DNA of 64,000 nt from Ligula intestinalis (Eukaryota; Platyhelminthes; Cestoda; Diphyllobothriidea; Diphyllobothriidae): contig JAYGXS010000005.1 of assembly GCA_036362985.1 (NCBI GenBank), positions 31,171,893 to 31,235,892 on the forward strand, in the 5' to 3' direction. Position numbers and translations under genes: made by a program. Positions 1 to 9,243 of the stretch are shown here, piece by piece. Every line of letters starts with the position of its first letter. Positions within the stretch are counted from its first letter, which is position 1. The notes beneath the pieces were generated by a model. The model was not told the origin of the DNA. It did not search any database and saw nothing but the letters and a program-made list of their open reading frames with translations.

Positions 1-380
1 TCGCATCACACAGGTAGCATAGGAGCTACACGCCGAAGGAGCTGATGAGCCTACTTAGAGACTCAGAATATTTAAGCATCTGGCCAACAAAATTTTGAGG
101 AGACCCGCATCCGAATGGACTTCACAGTCAGACTTCGTAGTCATAGGAAGACCGGGAATATAAACATTCACACCCATGGTTCTTAACTGTACTAAACAGC
201 AATAATTATGTTCATATTGGTGGGAATATTAAATATATGCAACAAGGACTGATAAAGCACCGTAAAAATACACAGGACGCAAAAATCTTTTCGTGAATTA
301 AAAACGGAAATGTGTCCGAAGATTCAAAATTTGGAAATAAATGAACCTAAGGTGACTACATCCATTTCTGACACATTTAG
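1..380. other. No gene seen; AT-rich spacer
   Basis: Stops occur in all frames and I recognise no motif. The last bases include the left copy of the 14-bp duplication that flanks the adjacent Penelope-like element. Confidence 0.5.
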
Positions 381-394
381 TGCATGTTTAAATG
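381..394 (+). repeat. Target-site duplication, left copy
   Basis: The 14-mer TGCATGTTTAAATG is repeated exactly at 2009-2022. The two copies bracket the Penelope-like element, so I read them as the duplicated target site. Confidence 0.75.
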
Positions 395-1915
395 CGTAGC
401 TCACCCTACCATACGATAGCCAAGTGGTTAGCGGATAAACTCAAACCACTGCAGCAGCAACTAGCACCACGGAGCTATCAAGACACGTTCACATTTATTG
501 ACGACATCAGGGACATAAACCTAAATCGCATGATGATGCTCTCCTTAGACGTCTCATCGCTACTTACGAACGTCCCGGTCGTGGAAACCGTAGATTACAT
601 CTGCGACTTCCTACTGGCAACTCAGACAGAAGAAGGAATTCCAATAGAAGCTCTGAAAAAAATTCAACTAAACTGCACATTAAATGTGCAGTTCCTTTTT
701 GATAACCAACTATATCGATAGATAGACGGCGTCGCCATGGGCTTCCCCCTTGGGACTCTCCTAGCAAATATCTTCATGGGCAAGCTGGAGAAGTTTCAAC
801 TTAGCGATCAGATTCATGAATTTAAACACTACGGTCGCTATGTCAATGATATCTTTGCCATTATCCCAGCAGACACTAATATAGACTCGCTTCTAAATAC
901 TGTCAACCAAGCACACCCCTCCATAAAGTTCACATTGGAGATGGAAACGACAGGTTCGCTTCCATTCTTGGACGGTCTCCTAAACAGACGACCTGATGGT
1001 AGCCTCCGAAGGAGCGTTTATATAAAGAAAACCTGGTCCGGACAGTACACGAACTTTTACAGCTTCGTACCCATCCAGCAGAAGCGTAATCTAGTCCGCT
1101 GCTTAACGCAAAGGGCTAGAAAAATCTGCTCGGACGATGCTATCGAAAGAGGGCTCACGAAGATCCAGGACCTGCTTCGAGAGAACGGGTACTCTGACAA
1201 GTTTATTCAGAAGAACACGATGGAGAGAGAACGCAAACCCTTAACACCCACCGTGGAAAAGAAGACCCTTTTCCTCAAAGTCCCCTTTCAAGGGGACGCA
1301 GCAAGTGAACTGTTAAGCCAACGCCTTAACCAAGCCATATCACGAACCTTCCCAGCGGCGAAAGTTTGGGTGTTATTCTCAACAAACTCGGTCCTACACG
1401 GCGAAGGTAAGGATAAGCTGCCAACCCAGACCACTTCCATGTGCATTTACTCATTTACTTGTTCCTGCGGAGCAGGTTACATAGGTCGCACGAGCCGGCG
1501 CTTATCCAGGAGGATATGGGAGCATCTGCCAGCATGGCTTAACAAAGGCAAAGTCAGGAACATCAACAGTTCCATTCTTGCTCATTTGGTGGACTCTGGA
1601 CACTATGTTGACTCGAACGAAGCCTTTACGGTGATCTACAAGGTCTCACCAGATTACCCGAAGTCCCTGGGTCAACGGCTGCTGGCAACAGCGGAGGCCA
1701 CGGCCATTTGCCTGATGAAGCCGGTGTTGTGCGCGCAGAAGAACCTTCTTCAGGCCCCAAGCTTAGCATGGCCAACGGCCGCAGAACTACCAGCAGTTTC
1801 CACGCGCTCTTTCCCCCTCCCTCTCCTAATTACCCTGCCACTACCCCCTTTTTATCAACCCAAACCCCAAGCCCCGATTCCCAAGACTAAGTTGATTAGA
1901 ACGATAATTAATTGA
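392..1915 (+). pseudogene. PLE reverse transcriptase + GIY-YIG endonuclease, inactivated
   Basis: One reading frame runs from 392 to 1915, broken only by a TAG at 719-721, just before the IDGVAMG segment (RT motif B region). The RT catalytic box reads YVND at about 838-849 where YVDD is expected, so the first catalytic Asp is Asn (GAT to AAT). The C-terminal part has a Cys-rich GIY-YIG domain: IYSFTCSCGAGYIGRTSRR near 1444-1500. The family copies RNA at the target and carries its own endonuclease. The start codon at 392 is accidental, because the true N-terminus is missing. Both defects make this copy non-autonomous. Confidence 0.88.
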
Positions 1916-2008
1916 TTGCTTGTCACCCTGTACCTTCCCCTTCCATACAAATGTAATGGCCCGAAGAGAATTTATCGAAAGTGTACGTATGCTTGCCAAT
2001 TGTCCTTC
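395..2008 (+). mobile_element. Penelope-like retroelement (family A), 5'-truncated
   Basis: The element holds the C-terminal part of a Penelope-like RT followed by a GIY-YIG endonuclease, then about 90 bp of 3' sequence. It starts abruptly inside the RT domain, so the 5' part was never copied. The exact 14-bp direct repeat on both sides supports a single target-primed insertion. A weak CCGAAGA...GAAA string at 1961-1980 could be a decayed hammerhead core. No inverted tail is present, unlike the other PLE insertions in this window. Confidence 0.85.
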
Positions 2009-2022
2009 TGCATGTTTAAATG
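2009..2022 (+). repeat. Target-site duplication, right copy
   Basis: Exact copy of 381-394, directly abutting the 3' end of the Penelope-like element. Confidence 0.75.
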
Positions 2023-2355
2023 TTATTGGAAAGCATTAAGTTTATAAAAAAATTGTATTTGTACTTATTCTGTATAACCTTGCCATCCTTTTCCATTCCC
2101 ATGCCTTAAACACACTTTTATTTCACATTGCAACAGTAAATTTTCATACTGCCATATCTTGAGTTAGCAGATTTTTGTAAAAATTACATTTTTCTATGGT
2201 AGTAAATAGTAATTTCCCAACCAAACTCTGAACTTTTTTACTTACAGTTCTAACTATATTGTTATGATAGTTTAGGGGCAAGCCGCGTGTGCTGACTTCC
2301 CGCAAAACGACTTTTGCCAATAGAGGAGAATATACGAGTTCCAGGCAGCAGTTCC

Positions 2356-2526
2356 GAAGAAGAAGATGCGATCACTGGAACAGGGACTTTATTTTCCTGA
2401 CGTTTCGGATTCCGACGGGAATCCTTAGTTATAGGTAATCGTAAACAGGTGTGAGACATGCGCAGATAAGGGTGATACATGCACAGATTGCACGGTATTT
2501 ATAGTTCACAGCGGTCACCCGCATGC
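2356..2526 (-). repeat. PLE-type tail, inverted left arm
   Basis: Reverse complement of 3104-3284 with only scattered mismatches over about 170 bp. Read on the minus strand it contains a 7-bp hairpin (GGATTCC/GGAATCC), then GAAACGTCAGG, an AATAAA and an end near CGCATCTTCTTC. This hairpin-GAAACGTC-AATAAA order recurs in PLE tails at 41.7, 46.7, 47.3 and 50.1 kb. The CUGANGA half of the hammerhead core is lost here. Confidence 0.85.
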
Positions 2527-2535
2527 ATGAAAATT

Positions 2536-3024
2536 ATGGCAACGAGGTGTTTTTTCGACATCAGCGTTGGTGGTCGACCCCTTGGTCGTATAACTTTCTA
2601 GCTCTACTCCGATGTGCCAAGAACTGCTGAGAAGTTCCAGACCCTCTGCACGGGTGAGAAGGGCTTCGGTTACAAAAACTCTACATTCCATCGTATAATT
2701 CCTGAATTCATGTGCCAGGGCGGTGACTTTACAAACCATAATGGCACTGGTGAAAAGAGCATCTACGGAGCCAAATTTGCGGACGAAAACTTCAAGCACA
2801 AGCACACAAAGCCTTTCCTACTTTCGATGGCCAATGCTTGACCCAACACAAATGGTTCCCAGTTCTTCCTAACGGTTGTCGCGACGTCGTGGCTGGACGG
2901 CAAGCATGTTGCATTCGATGAGATCGTTGAAAGTTAGAATATAATCAAAACGACGGAGAGTTTGGGATCGCAGTTTGGTAAGACATCACAGCGTGTCGAA
3001 ATATCTGACTGTGGACAGCTTTAA
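2536..3024 (+). pseudogene. Cyclophilin A (peptidyl-prolyl isomerase) processed pseudogene
   Basis: A single intronless frame from ATG 2536 to TAA 3022-3024 covers a full-length single-domain cyclophilin of 162 codons (family about 165). It begins MATRCFFDISVGG and ends with the ISDCGQL terminus. Family landmarks are present: [16 protein letters not shown] and [10 protein letters not shown]. Three in-frame stops break it: TAG 2599-2601, TGA 2839-2841 and TAG 2935-2937. The frame is otherwise kept, so it is a young retrocopy. It lacks introns and sits precisely between two inverted PLE-type tails, about 10 bp from the left arm. I see no poly(A) tract right after the coding end. Confidence 0.92.
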
Positions 3025-3103
3025 ACCCTCAACTACACCCCGTCGGCGCTTTTTAACGCCAAATGCATCCTCGCACATGTTTAAAAAAGGACAATTATAG
3101 TTC

Positions 3104-3284
3104 GCATTCGGGTGACCGCTGTGAACTATAAATACCGTGCAAGCTGTGCATGTATCACCCCTTATCTGCGCATGCCTCAGACCTGCTTACGATTACCTAT
3201 GACTAAGGATTCCCGACGGAATCCGAAACGTCAGGAAAATAAAGTCCTTGTTCCAGTGATCGCATCTTCTTCTTCTTCTTCTTC
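3104..3284 (+). repeat. PLE-type tail, right arm
   Basis: Direct-orientation tail downstream of the cyclophilin copy, inverted relative to 2356-2526. It holds the GGATTCC-CGAC-GGAATCC hairpin at 3208-3225, GAAACGTC and AATAAA, and ends in a (CTT)n run at 3265-3284. Confidence 0.85.
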
Positions 3285-3824
3285 AAAATGACTTTTATTG
3301 CGTTTTTGAACTTATTGCATGAGATTGTCCACTAACTGTAGTTTTTTTCTCTCAGCGGTTGAGGTCGTGCGTGAGCCCATCATCAGACTTTATAGCAGCA
3401 ACCGAACAAATGACATTCATAGGGGGTATAAGTCATTGAAAGATGGTGACGCAAGTCTGGGGGTGAATGTGCAGGGCTCAGCATGCCGACACCCGAAGCT
3501 TGACTTATTTTCCATCCGACGCAGAGGCTTCAATGAATTCTCGATTTGACTTGCTTCTGGCGTGGGCGATTATCTTGACAGCTGCGAAGTGGGACTCATG
3601 GCCTGTTTCGTAAGTGTGGATGGCCACTTGCGATAGTTCAACAGCCCGTCACCTTTTAGTTGCGCATGCTTGACCCGAACATATTCTTAGTCTGTCTTGT
3701 GTATTTGCAAGGGCAGTTTAGGCATGCAGTACAATGCAATACCCCAGACTGCTCATTGGAATTAAGTCATTCTTCGTTTTTCTTGGCCCTGCTGCGCGTA
3801 GTAGTTATAGAGCGATATACAGCT

Positions 3825-3975
3825 CATGGACGAGGAAGAAGGCGTGTCGAGCACCAGATCAATTGATTTATTGTTCTGAGCTTTCGAACTCTTACAGGAG
3901 TCCATCTTCAGAGATGAATCTCAGAACAATAAATCAATTGATCTGGTGCTCAACACACCTTCTTCCTCGTCCATG
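3825..3975. repeat. Inverted PLE tail pair (56-bp arms)
   Basis: Arms 3825-3880 and 3920-3975 are near-perfect inverted copies. Each carries AATAAATCAATTGATCTGG and ends with CTTCTTCCTCGTCCATG. The 39-bp spacer holds a hammerhead-like core. The arms end like other PLE tails here (AATAAA, then a CTTCTTC-type end), so this looks like a minimal PLE insertion with almost no body. Confidence 0.75.
3873..3914 (-). ncRNA. Hammerhead ribozyme-like motif, well preserved
   Basis: On the minus strand the core CTGAAGA (3911-3905) is followed by a 6-bp stem (GGACTC 3903-3898 with GAGTTC 3891-3886, one G-U pair, loop CTGTAA), then GAAA (3885-3882) and the cleavage-type triplet CUC (3880-3878). A 3-bp stem I can form (TCT 3914-3912 with AGA 3877-3875). 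Helix III would be the palindrome AGCU, which cannot close alone but could pair between two copies. Hammerheads with such minimal stem III are known from Penelope-like elements. Activity is inferred only. Confidence 0.6.
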
Positions 3976-4099
3976 CAAATACCTGGATTGCGAACTTTAT
4001 TATTCATTCGATATAAAATTTCAAAACCTAGTCACACAGCAATTCTTCGGCCGCTTCGCAAACGCTATATTGCATGGCAAAGCACGCCATATAATCGGT

Positions 4100-4760
4100 G
4101 ATGTTTCTGTTTAGGTCCTCTGGAACGAACACATAGGTGTCGGCTTATAAGCGTCTTCGGACAGCGGTTATACCACGCACTGTACATTTTCCTCCGGCTT
4201 GGATCTGATTGAAGGACGTTTTCATACAGCTTCGTTTGTAAGCCATCGGATAGTTTCTGGGAAAACTGAGAAGTTGCACTGCTACATTCCTCCACACTGT
4301 AGCCTTTATTTCGCTGTTACGACAAGATATTTGCCCCCTTGTGAATTTTATCTCAGAAAATAGTCCGCTGAGCAGGTAACAAAATTGTTGCAATATTTTT
4401 TTCTTGGCAACACAACGGCGCCAAAAAACCAGCTCCTTCAGAACGATGATAATATTTTCTAGTTTTGATAGAACCACTTCTACCACTAAACTGGGGAGCA
4501 GGGAATCCATTGTAGCTCCCTAAGCTACTCAGCAAAGATGGAGCAGTTTTTTCGACGAACTTCGAATGGCCTCATGATTTGCTCAATGAACTCTGAGTTC
4601 CGCCACATGTCAATCTACAGACAGCGACACCACTAAAATCTTTCAGTTAGTACGTGTGCTGTGAGTATGGTAAAAAATACGTGGTGTATACCGATGATAA
4701 TGATAGTTCGATCATCAATTTCAATGAAGTCCACCATATGTTCCAAGCAGGGACGGTGAT
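4100..4760. other. No recognised gene
   Basis: Two overlapping minus-strand ORFs (76 and 121 codons) are present, but neither gives a domain I recognise. I do not call a gene. Confidence 0.4.
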
Positions 4761-4761
4761 T

Positions 4762-5012
4762 GGCGACAGAGGTTAGTTTTAAGTGAATGTAGCCCTGCAC
4801 GCACGGTCTATAGCACTCTCCACCGTCACCCGCTTGGTCCGGTGTCAAGAAGACTGAGGCCTATGAGGGATCGGGCGTCAGCCGCTTTCTCCAATGCAGG
4901 CCAGAACACTGAGTGATTTAGTTTTAAGTGATAGTAGACTTTCGCGCTAGATCTACCGCACTACTAACCCTCACCCACATAGCCGGAGCCAAGAAATAGT
5001 CAGGAAGACCAA
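4762..5012 (+). repeat. Two tandem copies of a dispersed repeat
   Basis: The stretch TTAGTTTTAAGTGAATGTAG followed by a C-rich CACCGTCACCC...GGTCCGGTGTCAAGAAGACTGAGG block (about 4771-4860) recurs in diverged form at 4918-5012. Related copies appear at 8345-8450 (+) and, inverted, near 53520-53690 and 63400-63650. No coding capacity. The class is unknown. Confidence 0.55.
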
Positions 5013-5067
5013 GGGCGTTTGGGGGCAAGGTCACCCCTCTAATTCAGGCCACCACAACGCGTGTGCT

Positions 5068-5830
5068 CTACTTTATCCCCACTCCCTTTTCGGTGACCTT
5101 GTTTTTGCGTGTGGCTATATGGCTATACTCCTTAATGAGCTTCCTATAGTAGGAAGTGTGGCCAGATAAACTTCTGACATCAGTCACATTGCTTGGCGCT
5201 GGCCATTTGCGGACTTCTGGAACCATTTTCTCATCGATCTCGGTCCCGGATGTCGAAACAACCTGCCCTGAGAATTTGAGCCTTGTCTTGTAGAAGTATT
5301 CATTTCGCCAGGTTAAGAATGCAACCTGTCTGTTAAGGCTGTTGAATACCATACGCAGCTTACACAACTGATCTTTGACGTCCCTCCCAAGTACGATGGT
5401 GTCCTCGAGATACACCAAACAGGTCTTCGGGATGAACTGTGTGAGAACTTGGTTCATGTCTTTGGAAGGTAATAGACGCATTAGTCAGCCCAAAGGGCAT
5501 GGTTTCGACGTCCCATAGTCCGGAGTGAACTCAGAAGGCAGTTTCTTCACGATCGGATAGTCTGACTTCTGCCTGCAGATATCTGGCGGCAAAATCTAGC
5601 GTTGAGAAGGGCCGCTACCCGACAGGGCATCTAAGGTTTCGTTAATCCGAGGTAAAGGAAAATATTCGTTTTTTGGTCCCTGCGTTTTGCCTCTGATAGT
5701 CAACGGATTGCCACAGGGTGCCGTCTTTCTTCATGATTCGGGCGACCGACGACGATCAAAGCGAACTAAAGGGCTTGATACTCTTTCGATCAAGCATTTA
5801 ATCTATCATCGCTCATAGCTGTGTCTGGTC
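5068..5830 (-). pseudogene. Ty3/gypsy reverse transcriptase relic
   Basis: On the minus strand from about 5740 downwards the frames give MKKDGTL, FSTLDFAARY, ETMPFGLTNAS, CLVYLEDTIV and SYYRKLIKEYSHIA, in the order of a Ty3/gypsy RT. The pieces lie in more than one frame with stops between them. The catalytic box is YLED, not YLDD. The piece 5068-5481 is the longest open stretch. No LTR was found. It is clearly older than the gypsy element at 54.7-59.8 kb. Confidence 0.8.
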
Positions 5831-6334
5831 GCACAGGTAGTCGTCGAGGCGGGACCTCAGTTGGTCGAACCGTGTCCGTATCTCATTCATGTTGCGCGAC
5901 GTTTGTTCGGTCGAGAGGAATGTATAGTACGGACTGCTCCTTGACAGACTATGAACAGCACACATTTATTCAGCAGAAGTTGCTGGATTTCAGTTCAAAT
6001 ATTCATGTAAACTTCCAGACCAAGTCTGAGAAGTCCGTTCACGAAGACTTGTCGCCAAGTTCACGCATTAATTTCCTCTGAACTTAAACGAGGGAGAATT
6101 TTAGCTCTGTCCTCTTTGTTCGAGTCGGGTGTTGCATGTCATTAGAAGTTGACAGGCTTAGCACTCTGAGGTGCTCCTCAGTGGCTTTGGGCGCGGAGTT
6201 ATTAGTGAACAAAATTTAATTTATTTGATAGTAGAAACCAACCGACAAAGCAGCGATTGAGTGTTGCACTCAATGACTAAGGGTCACGGGTTCGAAGCTT
6301 GGGGGTGGTCACCCTGGGATTGGGTATGACGGGC

Positions 6335-6395
6335 TGATGACGGCTAATATGCCAGAAGTGGTCATTCCAGTCTCTCTTGTCTTTGGTGGTTCCAA
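6335..6395 (-). repeat. Short dispersed repeat (GACAAAGACAAGAG...GGCCATTTCTGGC)
   Basis: The reverse complement reads CAAAGACAAGAGAGACTGGAATGACCACTTCTGG, then GCATATTAGCCGTCATCAGCCC. Matching copies are at 7815-7860 (+), 18040-18110 (+), 18165-18215 (-) and 45728-45800 (+). At 6505-6535 only the TTAGCCGTCATCAGC part is seen. Confidence 0.55.
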
Positions 6396-6569
6396 TTCAG
6401 CAATGTGTTTTGTTAAATAAATCCGTAGGGCACACCAATGGATTTTTTGGCAGACATACATCATGCTAGCAGTATTCCGGCAAGGCAATCCTAAAATACA
6501 TATTTCTGGCTATTGGCCGTCATCAGCTAGCAGTAGCTCAACTCTAATGTAGCCACTGAAATTGCTGCC

Positions 6570-6660
6570 ACACTCGAGTTTCGAACTCGCGTCTCACCGG
6601 TCAGGGGAAAACGTCCTAATAATCGAGCCATCGAGTTCGCTGTCTTGTCGGTTGTTGATC
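6570..6660 (-). repeat. tRNA-like SINE debris
   Basis: On the minus strand GATGGCTCGATTATTAGG (A-box-like) is followed about 35 nt later by GAGTTCGAAACTC (B-box-like). The cloverleaf is not intact. A similar B-box string, GTTTGAATCCC, is at about 6965-6977 on the plus strand. Confidence 0.4.
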
Positions 6661-8344
6661 GGGAGTATATAGTGTTTGATTGTACACCGATCTACACCCT
6701 GAGATAAATCGGTGTAAAATCAAACACCAAGACATAGATCATTCATTCGACCCAGTTTCGAACAACTCGATGCCAGGAAGTCATCCAGTGGATTCTAGAT
6801 TGATTGCGTAGGAAATCCTGCTCGGACAGTCAGCGTACGGTATCAGAATTAGTGGACTCAATGTGTTGCACTAGGCTGGGGACGTAACTCTACTCACGGT
6901 TTCCGGCGGGCCTCATATCTAGGGTGACTAGAGCGTTGGCTGCACCAAAACCTCTTTGTCTTGCGTTTGAATCCCATTGAGACCGTCAAGTTTTTCACAA
7001 CCGAGTAAAATGAATATATTCATTAAGCAGAAACTGAGGAGCTTGACGTCTGCGCATTATTTCATATAACTGCCAGATGAATGATAACTTAAAATAGTGG
7101 GGTTAGGAAAATTTTCACTTCCTCGCATTCATCAGGACAGAACTGGATGAACCAGACTTGTCCGCCATGACACACGCATCTACGCGGTCGTGGATCTCAG
7201 GCGTTTGAATTCATTGCTTACTTTAAACCATCCCTTCGTACTAACAGTAAATAAAGCCTATACCACTTACACAAAAGTGACATCGATACTGTTTCATCCA
7301 TCCTTCTAATAATTTTCTTTAAACTACCGGAAAATCTATACAGTATGGAATGGGCCACACATGCAATCGGTTTTACGTCTCACTTAGACTCTTCCGACGC
7401 AGACTCACTGTGTAAGATGTCAGCAGGTCATAGGCGAACATTTTGCTAGCACCGTGCCTTGAATCTCAATCTAAATTCAACAAAGGCAGTCACATAGTGC
7501 ATGGATTTTCTCCGATCTCACCCAGGCTTCACCAACCTTGGCCTGTTTCGTCTGGCAAATTTGCGGACACTTCCACTTTTTTTACTCAACCAAACAATTA
7601 TGTTACTCGTAGATAGGACGGTTGTCTCTAGCTCACTGGTCCCGGGTTCAAAACTCGTGTAGCGGCAGATTCTGCGGCTATACTTGAGTCAGGTAACTCT
7701 GACCGATAAAAGGTAATGACCCAGAAATACGCGTATCTCAGAGTCCTAACGTTTGCCAGTAATAAAAAAGCAGTCACATAGTGCTCATTAATGTATGCCG
7801 AAACGATTATTGGCACGAACCAAGGAGACTGTAATGATCATTTCTGGTTTATTAGCCAGCAACCCAATCTCAGTTTTTGGGGCACCCGGAATTCGGATCT
7901 GGGCATTTAAAAGGGTCTCAAGGCAAAACTGGGCGAGCATGGCACGTACGTGAACGCAATTTCGGTATATTTAATATTGTCCGCCGCAACGAAAAGAATA
8001 CGGGCTTATGGCAGAATGTTTGACTCGATGATCAAAAGTCTCGGGTAGGCCTTCCAGGTGCTACGAACCTGGGGGCGGATGCGGTTGTATGGTGGGTGCT
8101 AATAAGTCGATACCGGACATTGTGCGATTTCCACACCATTCAGGTGTTAAATTCAATGATACATTAATTTATGTGCTCGATATAAATCAGTTTATTCAAA
8201 GTCTATAGGCATAGACCAAAATTCGATGCATATATTTGGGTCAAACTCCATCGTCCACTGCGGGATAACAGTACAATATGCAAATGTTGCCAAGGTACCG
8301 TCGGTTTCGACGAGATCCATCACGAACTTCACAGGTTGGTAGTG

Positions 8345-8450
8345 CAGGGACGGTGACCTGTGTTGAATTATAGTGAGTGTAGAATTACGCTTTATTTACG
8401 TGACTCCCTTCTACTCCCCCAGCTGGGCCCGGTGGAAAGGCAGAGTCAGG
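8345..8450 (+). repeat. Dispersed repeat copy
   Basis: GGACGGTGACCTGTGTTGAATTATAGTGAGTGTAG... resembles the repeat at 4762-5012 and the inverted copies at 53.5 and 63.5 kb. Confidence 0.4.
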
Positions 8451-8534
8451 CCCCCGTTGGACACGTATATAATAGCACAGACCGGGAGCCGCGTGTGGAC
8501 TAGACCTATGCTAGCAACTGCAAACACCGGCCAA

Positions 8535-8978
8535 TTAATTCGCCGATGGCCAAGCGCACATAACGGTCTCACTGACAGATGACGCAACCGTATTTTCGGC
8601 CTGTAGAAGTAGACCCAACACAGCAGTCACAAATAAGATAAAGCTAATGTCGGACCACTGGGTGCGGCCGAAGGAAAAGACAAAGATACGGTCAGTTTCA
8701 GTGAAGAACCTCCCAGTTACTCCGTTCTGGAAAGTTTCTACGAGCCCCTGCAGCGATCTGCCTTCCCGCAAAAACCGTCGAAGCACAGCTTCAAAAGCAA
8801 AGTAAACAGAAAGAGCGGCTGGAAGTACTACGAGCGCTTTAATAAGACAGGCGAGAGGGACACAAGTAAGCTTCAGACGTGGCAAGAATAGGAGAGAAAG
8901 ATATAAAAACAGAAGTCCAAAATTTGCAAAATAACTGTGTTTTCGCTTAAGAAGGCGAAGAGTCCTCTTTCCTTGCAC
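8535..8978 (-). CDS. ORF of 147 codons, unknown, possibly 3'-UTR
   Basis: The ORF starts 108 nt downstream of the ferredoxin reductase stop on the same strand. It predicts two hydrophobic stretches (about residues 19-63, starting FANFGLLFLYLSLLFL, and residues 109-125, DISFILFVTAVLGLLLQ). No family recognised. It probably lies in the reductase 3'-UTR, since an ATTAAA (minus strand, 8838-8843) falls inside it. The start is the first ATG. I cannot tell chance from a real small membrane protein. Confidence 0.2.
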   Translation of the reverse strand: MQGKRTLRLLKRKHSYFANFGLLFLYLSLLFLPRLKLTCVPLACLIKALVVLPAALSVYFAFEAVLRRFLREGRSLQGLVETFQNGVTGRFFTETDRIFVFSFGRTQWSDISFILFVTAVLGLLLQAENTVASSVSETVMCAWPSAN

Positions 8979-9085
8979 TCAAAATAGAGAGGGGATTCCG
9001 TTTCAAATTGAAAATGCTAGGAAAAATAGCCTGAGAGTCAGAGAGAGTCGGAGTCAGTGGGCAAAAAACATCAGTTGTAGATTTA

Positions 9086-9243
9086 TCACTTGGGGCGACG
9101 AGCCTCTTTCGCTTCCATGAAAGCCGCCTCCAGAAGAGCGCGGATGGAGGTGAATTTCTCGCGTGGTTTACCCACCACAGCGCCGGCCGACTTCTCTGCA
9201 CAGTCAATACGCTGCCAGTCCGCAAAGGTCACCGGTTTCACGC
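9086..9243 (-). CDS. FDXR: FDXR exon 10, stop TGA 9086-9088
   Basis: Encodes [30 protein letters not shown] and a basic end ARRPK. FADW..ID and GKPREK match the C-terminus of the family. Acceptor TTTTTTCTGCTGCAG. Confidence 0.93.

Larger units (their letters stand above)
5831..8344. other. Gene-free stretch with short dispersed repeats
   Basis: No gene recognised. The stretch holds a recurring palindromic repeat (see 6335-6395 and 7815-7860), tRNA-like SINE debris at about 6570-6660 (-) and 6915-6985 (+), and a fragment near 8215-8285 (ATATTTGGGTCAAACTCCATCGTCCACTG) that recurs near 21945-21995 and 22115-22165. Confidence 0.45.

Noticed and set aside
392..1915. Telomerase-like or host GIY-YIG nuclease gene
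   Set aside because: The RT plus GIY-YIG pair with flanking target duplication is a Penelope-like element.
2536..3024. Functional cyclophilin gene
   Set aside because: Three in-frame stops and no introns.
2281..3310. 12-bp near-repeat AAAA(C/T)GACTTTT as target duplication of the cyclophilin unit
   Set aside because: It lies about 40 bp outside the left arm (near 2304 and 3286) and has a mismatch, so I do not rely on it.
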